The notes below the pieces were generated by a model. That model saw only the letters and a program-made list of their open reading frames with translations. It was not told the DNA's origin and ran no database searches. Made by a program: the position numbers and the translations under genes. Shown in pieces: positions 1-6,338 of a stretch of 13,675 bases of DNA. The stretch is from an uncultured Erysipelotrichaceae bacterium. Lineage in GTDB: Bacteria; Bacillota_I; Bacilli_A; RF39; UBA660. The stretch is from positions 1 through 13,675 of the forward strand of contig CACXJP010000043.1 in NCBI GenBank assembly GCA_902768065.1, written 5' to 3'. Position 1 is the stretch's first letter. Every line of letters begins with the position of its first letter.

Positions 1-681
1 GTTAGTATTGCTAAAAGATATGTTGGACGTGGAATGCTATTCTTAGATTTAATCCAAGAAGGAAACATTGGTTTAATGAAGGCAGTAGATAAATTTGATC
101 CAACTAAAGGATACAAATTCTCAACATATGCAACTTGGTGGATTAGACAAGCAATCACAAGAGCAATTGCTGATCAAGCAAGAACAATTCGTGTACCAGT
201 ACATATGGTTGAAACAATCAATAAATTAGCAAGAGTACAAAGACAATTAACTCAAGAATTAAATAGAGAACCAACTGATGAAGAAATAGCTAAAAAATTA
301 GGTATCTCAGTTGAAAAAGTTAGAGAAGTATATAAAATATCACAAGATCCAGTTTCATTAGAAACACCAATAGGTGAAGAAGATGATTCACATTTAGGAG
401 ATTTCATTAAAGATGAAAGAACAATGGGTCCTGAAGAATATGCAACAGTAGAAATGCTTAAAGAAGAATTAAGTGGTGTACTTGCAACATTAACAGAAAG
501 AGAAGAAAAAGTATTAAGACTTAGATTTGGATTAGATGATGGTCAATGTAGAACTCTAGAAGAAGTTGGACAAATCTTTGGAGTTACAAGAGAAAGAATT
601 CGTCAAATTGAGGCAAAAGCACTTAGAAAACTTAGACACCCATCTCGTTCTCGTAAATTAAAGGACTTCCTAACAGATTAA
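1..681 (+). CDS. rpoD: RNA polymerase primary sigma factor RpoD/SigA, 3' part (5' end outside window)
   Basis: This is the housekeeping sigma factor, which directs RNA polymerase to -35/-10 promoters. The frame is open from base 1, so the gene enters from the left; the internal ATG at 34 is not the true start. The 226 visible residues begin in region 2 ([12 protein letters not shown]). They continue with the -10 recognition and melting segment ([19 protein letters not shown], regions 2.3-2.4), region 3 with [13 protein letters not shown], and region 4. Region 4 contains [18 protein letters not shown] and the -35-binding helix-turn-helix ending in [18 protein letters not shown]. These are near-identical to primary sigma factors across Bacilli. 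The stop TAA overlaps the ATG of trmK by one base, so the two genes are co-transcribed. Upstream dnaG would be expected by family synteny but lies outside the window. No sign of decay is seen. Confidence 0.98.
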   Translation, partial: VSIAKRYVGRGMLFLDLIQEGNIGLMKAVDKFDPTKGYKFSTYATWWIRQAITRAIADQARTIRVPVHMVETINKLARVQRQLTQELNREPTDEEIAKKLGISVEKVREVYKISQDPVSLETPIGEEDDSHLGDFIKDERTMGPEEYATVEMLKEELSGVLATLTEREEKVLRLRFGLDDGQCRTLEEVGQIFGVTRERIRQIEAKALRKLRHPSRSRKLKDFLTD

Positions 682-1349
682 TGAAAATTAATGCAAGACT
701 TAAGAAAATAGGGGATTTAGTTGAGGCTAATTCCTTTTGTTTAGATGTAGGATGTGATCACGCTTTATTAGATATCTATCTAGTAAGTAAAAAAAAGAAT
801 ATTCAGGCAGTCGCTTCAGATATCGCAGAAGGACCTCTAGAACAAGCAAAAAACAATATTAAAAGAGAACGTTTAGAAGATAAAATAGAAACAAGACTAG
901 GTAGTGGTCTTAAAACATATACAGATGAAATAAACACAGTAATTATTTCTGGAATGGGTGGTAGAAATATTATTGGAATCTGTAAAGAAGATTTAAAGAT
1001 ATTAAAGAAAATAGATACACTAATAATTAGTCCAAATAATTATCAAGAAGATGTTAAAAGATTTCTTACTAAAAATGGCTTTTATATAGAAAATGAAGAA
1101 TTTGTTAAGGATAAAAGATTTATCTATCAAATAATTATTTTTAAAAGAGGCAAAAAAAAGTATACAAAGAAAGATTATTTCTTTGGACCAGTATTTTTAA
1201 TAAAAAAAGGTCCTTTATTTAGAGAATACTATCTTAGAGAATTAAAATCTAGAGAAATACTTAAAACAATGCTTCCAAACAACTATAAAATAAAAAAGTA
1301 TAAACTAAATAAAGAAATTCAAATGATAAAAAATGAGATAGAAGACTAG
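681..1349 (+). CDS. trmK: tRNA (adenine(22)-N1)-methyltransferase TrmK
   Basis: A 222-residue SAM-dependent Rossmann methyltransferase that, in this family (B. subtilis YqfN/TrmK), makes m1A22 in tRNA. Visible signatures are the SAM-binding motif I LDVGCDHALLDIYL (residues 21-34), the acidic residue after strand 2 (ASDIAEGPL, 45-53), GMGG (91-94), and SPNN (117-120) in the catalytic-loop position. The C-terminal third is rich in Lys and Glu and probably forms the coiled coil seen in TrmK. Length fits the family (about 220-240). The ATG overlaps the rpoD stop as TAATG and no good Shine-Dalgarno lies close by (an AAAGG is about 17 nt upstream), so translation probably depends on reinitiation after rpoD. 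The sigA-yqfN neighbourhood is also found in Bacillus. An intrinsic terminator begins inside the last codons. Confidence 0.92.
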   Translation: MKINARLKKIGDLVEANSFCLDVGCDHALLDIYLVSKKKNIQAVASDIAEGPLEQAKNNIKRERLEDKIETRLGSGLKTYTDEINTVIISGMGGRNIIGICKEDLKILKKIDTLIISPNNYQEDVKRFLTKNGFYIENEEFVKDKRFIYQIIIFKRGKKKYTKKDYFFGPVFLIKKGPLFREYYLRELKSREILKTMLPNNYKIKKYKLNKEIQMIKNEIED

Positions 1350-1366
1350 TATTTAGTCTTTTTTTG
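1342..1366 (+). terminator. Intrinsic terminator of rpoD-trmK
   Basis: The stem AAGACTA (1342-1348) pairs with TAGTCTT (1354-1360) around a 5-nt loop and runs into seven T residues (1359-1365). The stem includes most of the trmK stop codon, so coding and termination signals overlap. The -10 box of the next gene follows 4 bases later. Confidence 0.85.
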
Positions 1367-1369
1367 TTT

Positions 1370-1375
1370 TATAAT
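1370..1375 (+). promoter_or_regulatory. -10 box (TATAAT) for the surface protein gene
   Basis: A perfect TATAAT lies 20 nt before the ATG at 1396 and directly after the trmK terminator. No convincing -35 box is seen at 16-18 bp; that stretch is taken up by the terminator loop. The RBS AGAGGTG (1385-1391) follows. Confidence 0.45.
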
Positions 1376-1395
1376 TAATTTGGTAGAGGTGCTAT

Positions 1396-2745
1396 ATGAA
1401 AAAAGTAGTAATAATGATTATAAGCATTTTAACAGTAGTATTTTATAATCAGAACGTATATGCAAAAGATACATTTAAGTCAATAAATAAATATGAAGAA
1501 GAAACTCTAAATTTTATTTATAATAGTTATGATAAGAAAAATAATAAAGATGGATTAGTAACCGCAGGAATATATGTTGAAAAGAAAGATGATGTTAAAA
1601 TAGAAAGTAAAGATACTCAAGTAATTCTTGTAAAATATGATACTAATGCCAAAGAAAAATGGACATATAACTATGGAAAGACATCAGAGGATAAACTATT
1701 TTATCTAACATATTCCTATGATGAAGAAGAAAATATAAATGGCTATATTATAGTTGTAAATGAAACAAAAGAAAAAACAGATACTAAAGAAGTTACTCCA
1801 ATATTTATAAAATTAGATTTAGATGGAAAACTAGTTGAAGAAAAATCATTATCTCTTCCAGCAAATACAGAAATAAAAAAGGTAATTGAAACATATAATG
1901 AAGAATCTAAAATAAACGGCTATTTAGTTGCAGGCTCTACAACAGGAGAAAACAAAAGAAATGCTTTTGTTGCAAAATATAATCTAAATTTAGATAAAGA
2001 ATGGGATAAACAATATCCCCATGAAACAAATTCAACAGAAATAAAAGATATTATTTCAATAAATAAAACAGATTCATATAGAACAATAATGACCTATATA
2101 GAAGGAAAAGATAAAAAACATTCATTATTATCTCTAGATGGTACCGGAAATACTACTGCAACAATTAAAGAAGATTTTGAATCAAATGATGATCCAAAAC
2201 TATTAGATACAAAAGATAGTTATTTACTATATGGATTTAATCATAATGTAAAATTAAAAAATGATAAGACAACATCATACTATGTTATTAAATATAGTAT
2301 TAATGATAATACTGAAGAGTGGGAAACAATAGGAAATATTCCAGTTAATGATGAAAAACTATTAGAGATGCAAACATTAGCAGAAGAAGAAAAAGCATAC
2401 TTAATAATGTATATAAATGATAATGATGACAGTATAGAAATAACTAGAATAAATACATCAGGTGAAATAGAAAATAAGATAAAAAAAATAAATAATGATT
2501 ATTATTCAATAAATAAATTCTTGTTTTCAAATGATATATTATACTTTGTAGGTCAAATAACATGTCCAGATGATGATAACTGCGATTATAATATGAAATC
2601 TTTATTATTAATAAGTACAGAAGATAAAGTTATTGAAGTCGAAGAAGAAGATAATACCGCAATATTTATTATAATGGGATCTATAGTTTTATTTATTGTA
2701 TTACTATATGTTCTTAGAAAAATACAAAAGAAAAAAGAAGCTTAA
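1396..2745 (+). CDS. Membrane-anchored surface protein with seven propeller-like repeats, function unknown
   Basis: A 449-residue protein exported by a Sec signal peptide (hydrophobic 4-16, probable cleavage after VYA, residue 23). It is retained by one C-terminal TM helix (about 421-441) followed by a Lys-rich cytoplasmic tail (RKIQKKKEA). The extracellular part has about seven imperfect repeats of roughly 45-60 residues. Each opens with a short strand such as DGLVTAGIY (52-), NGYIIVVNE (115-), NGYLVAGST (174-), DSYRTIMTY (226-), DSYLLYGFN (274-), KAYLIMYIN (333-) or DILYFVGQI (380-), followed by a strand of the VAKYNLNLDKEW kind. This pattern is typical of beta-propeller blades. Two cysteines (390, 396) flank PDDDN in the last repeat and could form a disulfide. 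No enzyme motif is visible. The start is fixed by AGAGGTG 4 nt upstream of the ATG. It is convergent with the next gene. Confidence 0.8.
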   Translation: MKKVVIMIISILTVVFYNQNVYAKDTFKSINKYEEETLNFIYNSYDKKNNKDGLVTAGIYVEKKDDVKIESKDTQVILVKYDTNAKEKWTYNYGKTSEDKLFYLTYSYDEEENINGYIIVVNETKEKTDTKEVTPIFIKLDLDGKLVEEKSLSLPANTEIKKVIETYNEESKINGYLVAGSTTGENKRNAFVAKYNLNLDKEWDKQYPHETNSTEIKDIISINKTDSYRTIMTYIEGKDKKHSLLSLDGTGNTTATIKEDFESNDDPKLLDTKDSYLLYGFNHNVKLKNDKTTSYYVIKYSINDNTEEWETIGNIPVNDEKLLEMQTLAEEEKAYLIMYINDNDDSIEITRINTSGEIENKIKKINNDYYSINKFLFSNDILYFVGQITCPDDDNCDYNMKSLLLISTEDKVIEVEEEDNTAIFIIMGSIVLFIVLLYVLRKIQKKKEA

Positions 2746-2757
2746 CTTCTTTTTTTT
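2731..2757. terminator. Bidirectional terminator shared by two convergent genes
   Basis: GAAG (2737-2740) pairs with CTTC (2746-2749) around the loop CTTAA, extended by six A-T pairs (2731-2736 with 2750-2755). A-run and T-run flanks let it act on both strands. The palindrome TTAA (2742-2745) in the loop supplies the TAA stop of both genes. Confidence 0.75.
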
Positions 2758-3086
2758 CTTTTAATAAATATAAAACTACCTAATAAATTAGAACTAATAA
2801 TTATAGTAAGATATATAAATAATTTATAAGATATCTTAGAAAAACAAATATTAATTATAATTAGAACTAAAGAAATAATAAAAGATATAATAATATTATT
2901 TCTTTTCTTATTAGATATTCTTTCTATTTTATATCCATTAATAATAAAGATAATAATAAGTAAGAGAATCTTTAGTACTTTGAAAATATTATTATTTATA
3001 ATCTTATAGTAATAAAGAGTAGATAGAACAGAAATACAAATAATAATTACAATAAAAGATATTAAACAAGTTTTTAAATATTTCAT
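2742..3086 (-). CDS. Small four-TM membrane protein, possibly TIGR04086-like
   Basis: A 114-residue, strongly hydrophobic protein with four predicted TM segments at about 7-27, 37-54, 67-86 and 90-108. A short basic stretch (YKIERISNKKRNN) separates helices 2 and 3, and the tail is KRKKRS. Size, four-helix layout and the basic loop between two helix pairs are reminiscent of the TIGR04086 membrane protein family of Firmicutes, but the usual glycines are mostly lost here, so the assignment is weak. The ATG at 3086 is chosen because GAGGTG (3096-3091 on the minus strand) sits 4 nt before it; an in-frame TTG at 3098 lies upstream of this RBS and is not used. It is divergent from the DUF421 gene and convergent with the surface protein gene. 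No function can be assigned. Confidence 0.7.
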   Translation of the reverse strand: MKYLKTCLISFIVIIICISVLSTLYYYKIINNNIFKVLKILLLIIIFIINGYKIERISNKKRNNIIISFIISLVLIIINICFSKISYKLFIYLTIIISSNLLGSFIFIKRKKRS

Positions 3087-3156
3087 ATTACACCTCAATT
3101 AATAATATGAATTGTATAAATAAATAATTACTGGAGATAATAATAATGGTGAGAAA

Positions 3157-3798
3157 ATGAAATATCTGATTGTATCTTATAGAAGCATATTGTTTTATAT
3201 AATGATTATATTTGTGTATAAAATAATGGGAAAAAGAGAAATAGGAGAGTTATCAATAGTAGATCTAATAGTTTCACTATTTATCGCAGAGTTTGTAGCA
3301 ATCTCAGTTGAGAATTATAAAGAATCAATATATATGTCTATAATTCCAATTATAATAATAGTTTTACTTCAAATAATATCATCGCGCATTTCATTAAAAA
3401 GCAAAGTAACAAGAGATATTTTAGAGGGAAAACCATCAGTAATTATTAATAGAGGTAAAATAAATTTTAAGGAAATGTTGAAGCAAAGATATAATATTGA
3501 TGATTTACTAGTTCAATTGAGAACTCAATCAATAAAATCCATAGAAGAAGTTGATTATGCAATTCTAGAGGTAAATGGTAAACTTTCTATTTTTAAAAAA
3601 TCAGATAATGATAATGCTTATCCACTACCAGTAATTATAAATGGAATATTAGATTTAGAAACACTAACACAAATAAGAAAAACTGAAGAATGGATAAATA
3701 AAGAATTAGAAAGTAAGAATATTGATATAGACAATATCTTTTATTGCTTTTATCAGAATAATAATCTGTATATAATAGAAAAAGATAAGATAAAATGA
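3157..3798 (+). CDS. DUF421 (YetF/YcaP-like) membrane protein
   Basis: A 213-residue inner-membrane protein with hydrophobic segments at about 9-24, 34-50 and 58-74, followed by a soluble alpha/beta region. Family landmarks are all present: MGKREIGELSIVDLIVSL (24-41), ILEGKPSVIINRGKI (88-102), DDLLVQLRTQSIKSIEEV (115-132) and YAILEVNGKLSIF (134-146). Length matches DUF421 proteins such as B. subtilis YetF. Their biochemical role is unsettled; in sporulating Bacilli some members are membrane proteins of spores. The start is supported by GGTGAG 3 nt before the ATG. No terminator is seen before the following hydrolase gene, so read-through is likely. It ends in TGA, showing that TGA is a stop here. 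Family call strong, function unknown. Confidence 0.9.
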   Translation: MKYLIVSYRSILFYIMIIFVYKIMGKREIGELSIVDLIVSLFIAEFVAISVENYKESIYMSIIPIIIIVLLQIISSRISLKSKVTRDILEGKPSVIINRGKINFKEMLKQRYNIDDLLVQLRTQSIKSIEEVDYAILEVNGKLSIFKKSDNDNAYPLPVIINGILDLETLTQIRKTEEWINKELESKNIDIDNIFYCFYQNNNLYIIEKDKIK

Positions 3799-3807
3799 CA
3801 TATTATT

Positions 3808-3813
3808 TATAAT
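3808..3813 (+). promoter_or_regulatory. -10 box (TATAAT) for the GHL10 gene
   Basis: TATAAT lies 29 nt upstream of the ATG at 3843, with GGTGAT (3834-3839) as RBS 3 nt before the start. No clear -35 box is seen, so read-through from the DUF421 gene may also matter. Confidence 0.4.
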
Positions 3814-3842
3814 TATTTATTTAAAATAGTATTGGTGATTAT

Positions 3843-4979
3843 ATGAAAAAAATACTATTTTTTTTATTGGTAATAATTACTATTATTATATTTAATAGTA
3901 AAAATGAAGAAACTCAAGAAACAAAAGAATTACGAGGAGTATATATTAGTTATATAGAAATAAGTAAATATCTAAAAGATAAGGATGAGACTACTAGCAA
4001 ACAAAATATAATAAGAATGATAGAAAATATTAAAAAGAGTAATTTAAATACAATAGTATTACAAGTAAGACCCTCAAATGATGCAATATACTATTCTAAA
4101 ATCTATCCGATAAGTAAATATTTATCAAGTGATAATTATTATCCATACGATGTATTAAAATTTTTTATTGAAGAATCAAATAAAAAAAATATAAAAGTAA
4201 TTGTCTGGATTAATCCTTATAGAATTAGTACTACAGAAAATATTGACGAAATAAAAGAAGGTAATCCAGCCTATAAATATATAAACACAGATACAATATA
4301 TATTAATAATGGAATATATTATAACCCTTCAAAAAAAGAGGTAGTAGATCTTATAGTATCAGGAGTAGAAGAATTATTAAACTATAATATAAATGGAGTA
4401 CTTTTTGATGATTATTTTTATCCAAGTGATGAGATTGATATAAAAGATTTTCAAAACACTAATAATAAATCTTTAGAAGAATACCATTTAGAAGTAGTGA
4501 ATAATATGATTGAAAAAGTACACAAAAAGTGTAAAGAAAAGAGTGTCCTTTTTGGAGTAGCACCTGATGGTAATATAGATAATAATTATCATAAAAATTA
4601 TGCAGATATAAAAAAATGGTTATCTTCTGAAGAATATATAGACTTTATTGCACCTCAAATATATTATGGATTTCAAAATAGTAATAAACCCTTTATAGAT
4701 ACAATTAATGAGTGGCGTAAATTAAAAACAAATAATAATATTCATTTTTATGTATCATTAGCTTTTTATAAGACAGGGCAATATGATAATTATGCTGGAC
4801 TCGGAAAAGAAGAATGGCTATACAATGATAATATAATTATGAAAGAGATAATTTACTCTAGAAACATTAAAGGATATGAAGGTTTTATTTTATACAAATA
4901 TGATGATATTTTTAATTCTGAAGATAATAATCATAATAGTATAAGTGAAAAGAATAATCTAAAAAGAATATTAAAATAA
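3843..4979 (+). CDS. GHL10-family glycosyl hydrolase-like protein, exported or membrane-tethered
   Basis: A 378-residue protein with an N-terminal hydrophobic segment (about 4-17) and no lipobox cysteine, so it is either secreted or held as a signal anchor. The rest is a TIM-barrel of the glycosyl-hydrolase-like 10 family. Motifs in order are LRGVYISYIE (30-39), LQVRPSNDAIYYSKIYP (73-89), VIVWINPYR (119-127), NPAY (141-144), LFDDYFYP (187-194, with the conserved acidic pair), LFGVAPDG (236-243) and FIAPQIYYG (268-276). E. coli DigH (YddW), a peptidoglycan glycosyl hydrolase acting on denuded glycan strands, and B. subtilis YngK belong to the same family, so a role in cell wall remodelling is likely but inferred. 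Length fits the catalytic domain alone, with no SLH or LysM domain. RBS GGTGAT sits 3 nt before the ATG. Confidence 0.87.
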   Translation: MKKILFFLLVIITIIIFNSKNEETQETKELRGVYISYIEISKYLKDKDETTSKQNIIRMIENIKKSNLNTIVLQVRPSNDAIYYSKIYPISKYLSSDNYYPYDVLKFFIEESNKKNIKVIVWINPYRISTTENIDEIKEGNPAYKYINTDTIYINNGIYYNPSKKEVVDLIVSGVEELLNYNINGVLFDDYFYPSDEIDIKDFQNTNNKSLEEYHLEVVNNMIEKVHKKCKEKSVLFGVAPDGNIDNNYHKNYADIKKWLSSEEYIDFIAPQIYYGFQNSNKPFIDTINEWRKLKTNNNIHFYVSLAFYKTGQYDNYAGLGKEEWLYNDNIIMKEIIYSRNIKGYEGFILYKYDDIFNSEDNNHNSISEKNNLKRILK

Positions 4980-4988
4980 AACAAAAAG

Positions 4989-4997
4989 TGTTATAAT
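4989..4997 (+). promoter_or_regulatory. Extended -10 (TGTTATAAT) for the first prepilin gene
   Basis: TG-n-TATAAT lies 23 nt before the ATG at 5021. The -35 region (about 4969-4976, TATTAAAA) is poor, as often found with TG-extended promoters. The RBS is AAGGTAGTGAT (5005-5015), which matches AAGGAGGTGAT except at two adjacent positions. Confidence 0.55.
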
Positions 4998-5020
4998 CAA
5001 AATGAAGGTAGTGATATGGA

Positions 5021-5617
5021 ATGAATAGAAAAGGATTCACATTAGTAGAATTATTAGTAATGTTAGTTGTACTTTCAGTATTAATAGGAATAGCAGTACC
5101 TAACATTACAGGTATATTAAGAGACAACAAAAATAGTATGACTTTAGATGACGCTAATAGAATGTTGGATTCCGCGAGAGTAAAAGCAACAACAGAACCA
5201 AAAGTGTTAGAATTAGAATATGATGGAGACTGTACAGTTTTAAGATTATCATATTTAGATAAAAATGATGATTATAAAAAAGGACCAAATGATGGATCTT
5301 ATGATAAAAGTGAATCATTTGTTGTAATTCAACTGAAAAAAGAATATATCGATGGTAGAGAAGAAATAGATTATCAATACTTTGTAAGATTAATAGAGAA
5401 AAAAGGCGGTAAATTATATGGAATAAATATGTCTCCTGCTTCCAAGATTGAAAAAAGAGAAAAAGATGTCTTCAAAAATCAACCGAGATTATTTGGCGTT
5501 CATAAATGGGATGATATAACAAATCTTTACCATTATAATTCAGATGCAATAAGAGATAAAATAAGAAGCTCTTTACCAGATATAGTATGTAGTTCAATAG
5601 AATATGACTTTAAATAG
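5021..5617 (+). CDS. Type IV pilin-like prepilin (N-methylation domain protein)
   Basis: A 198-residue protein with a class III signal: short basic leader MNRKG, prepilin peptidase cleavage expected after Gly5, mature N-terminus FTLVELLVMLVVLSVLIGIA with Glu at +5 (residue 10), and a hydrophobic helix 6-27. The C-terminal globular part is charged and lacks a recognisable domain; its two cysteines (71, 190) could form a disulfide. The sequence resembles ComGC/PilA-type pilins only in the N-terminal helix. The start at 5021 is dictated by the MNRKGF motif; nearby ATGs at 5002 and 5016 are out of frame. No pilus ATPase, platform protein or prepilin peptidase lies in the window, so assembly machinery must be encoded elsewhere if the protein is assembled. 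No terminator separates it from the second pilin gene. Confidence 0.88.
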   Translation: MNRKGFTLVELLVMLVVLSVLIGIAVPNITGILRDNKNSMTLDDANRMLDSARVKATTEPKVLELEYDGDCTVLRLSYLDKNDDYKKGPNDGSYDKSESFVVIQLKKEYIDGREEIDYQYFVRLIEKKGGKLYGINMSPASKIEKREKDVFKNQPRLFGVHKWDDITNLYHYNSDAIRDKIRSSLPDIVCSSIEYDFK

Positions 5618-5660
5618 AATAATATAAATGTGTAAAAAATGTAAACAAGATAAAATAATG

Positions 5661-5689
5661 TTGCAAAAAAAAAAATCATGTGATATGAT
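5661..5689 (+). promoter_or_regulatory. Strong promoter of the second prepilin gene
   Basis: TTGCAA (5661-5666), a 17-bp spacer starting with an A9 run, and TATGAT (5684-5689) preceded by TG (5681-5682). This is a near-consensus sigma-A promoter with a TG extension. Transcription should begin near 5696, giving a leader of about 27 nt that holds the RBS AAGGAGAG (5710-5717). Confidence 0.75.
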
Positions 5690-5722
5690 AAAAATGTAAT
5701 AAAAAATAGAAGGAGAGAGAAA

Positions 5723-6283
5723 ATGAAAAGTTTAGGAAAAAAAGGTTTTACATTAATAGAATTACTTGCAGTTATTACAATTATGGGTATCTTGATGTTA
5801 GTTGCAATTCCAGCAGTATCAAGAACAATTGAAAATTCAAGAAGGGATACATATGCAACATTAGCAAAGCAATACATTACTACAGTAAGAAATGCTGTTT
5901 TAGCTGATGAATTAAAATGTGGAACTGCAGAGAAAACAGTTGGATCTATGCCAAATGGAACATATTACTTCAAAATCGATACAGCAGCTACTGATTATGT
6001 TGGAACACAAACTAAAGATATTATGGAAAAAGTTGGTAAATCATCATGGAGTAATGCAGATGTAAATGGATATGTAGAATGGACAAAAGAACAAGGTGGT
6101 ACAGGAGAAACAGAAAAAACAAGAACAACATATAAGATTGCTCTTGTTGATACAGGTAAACATGGAATAGTATCAGCAACAGCAGAAGATTCTATTACAA
6201 GAACATCTGTTAGTACATCGCTAACTGTTACTGCACCAACATCAACACATGCAGCTACTGATGTTGAATGTAAATTAAAATAA
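5723..6283 (+). CDS. Type IV pilin-like prepilin, probable highly expressed pilin
   Basis: A 186-residue prepilin. Leader MKSLGKKG is cleaved after Gly8; the mature protein starts FTLIELLAVITIMGILMLVAIP with Glu at +5 (residue 13). The globular domain is Thr/Ser-rich (for example SVSTSLTVTAPTSTHAATD, 162-180) and has two cysteines at 66 and 183, the latter near the C-terminus, matching the disulfide-bounded region of type IV pilins. Thr/Ser density could allow glycosylation, but that is speculation. A near-consensus promoter with TG extension, a strong AAGGAG RBS and a dedicated GC-rich terminator together suggest the major pilin, with the preceding gene a minor one. Similar pilin genes occur in Bacillota with competence (ComG) or T4P-like machineries; which applies here cannot be told from the window. 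Confidence 0.9.
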   Translation: MKSLGKKGFTLIELLAVITIMGILMLVAIPAVSRTIENSRRDTYATLAKQYITTVRNAVLADELKCGTAEKTVGSMPNGTYYFKIDTAATDYVGTQTKDIMEKVGKSSWSNADVNGYVEWTKEQGGTGETEKTRTTYKIALVDTGKHGIVSATAEDSITRTSVSTSLTVTAPTSTHAATDVECKLK

Positions 6284-6288
6284 TAATT

Positions 6289-6310
6289 AAGGAGCGAAAG
6301 CTCCTTTTAT
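6289..6310 (+). terminator. Intrinsic terminator after the second prepilin gene
   Basis: AAGGAGC (6289-6295) pairs perfectly with GCTCCTT (6300-6306) around a GAAA tetraloop, followed by TTTTAT. This is among the most GC-rich hairpins in the window. Confidence 0.9.
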
Positions 6311-6312
6311 TG

Positions 6313-6321
6313 TGTTATAAT
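6313..6321 (+). promoter_or_regulatory. Extended -10 (TGTTATAAT) of nfo
   Basis: The box ends only 17 nt before the nfo ATG. A start point near 6328 would put the RBS AGGTGAT (6328-6334) at the very 5' end of the mRNA. The -35 region falls within the preceding terminator and is not recognisable. Confidence 0.55.
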
Positions 6322-6338
6322 TTATTTAGGTGATTAAA

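Noticed and set aside
3796..3798. TGA as tryptophan (mollicute-type code)
   Set aside because: TGA ends the DUF421 frame at the expected length and all Trp codons in conserved motifs are TGG.
5002..5028. Tiny upstream frame MKVVIWNE overlapping the first prepilin start
   Set aside because: Its ATG would lie at or before the predicted transcription start and has no RBS of its own; the overlap looks like chance.
5618..5722. Possible riboswitch or small RNA in the leader between the two pilin genes
   Set aside because: The stretch is A-rich with no stable hairpin; it is explained by a promoter and RBS.
6330..6338. GTG at 6330 as nfo start (and likewise GTG at 7566 for the PBP gene)
   Set aside because: Both GTG codons are part of the RBS AGGTGA; the ATG 9 nt further on has proper spacing and matches the family N-terminus.
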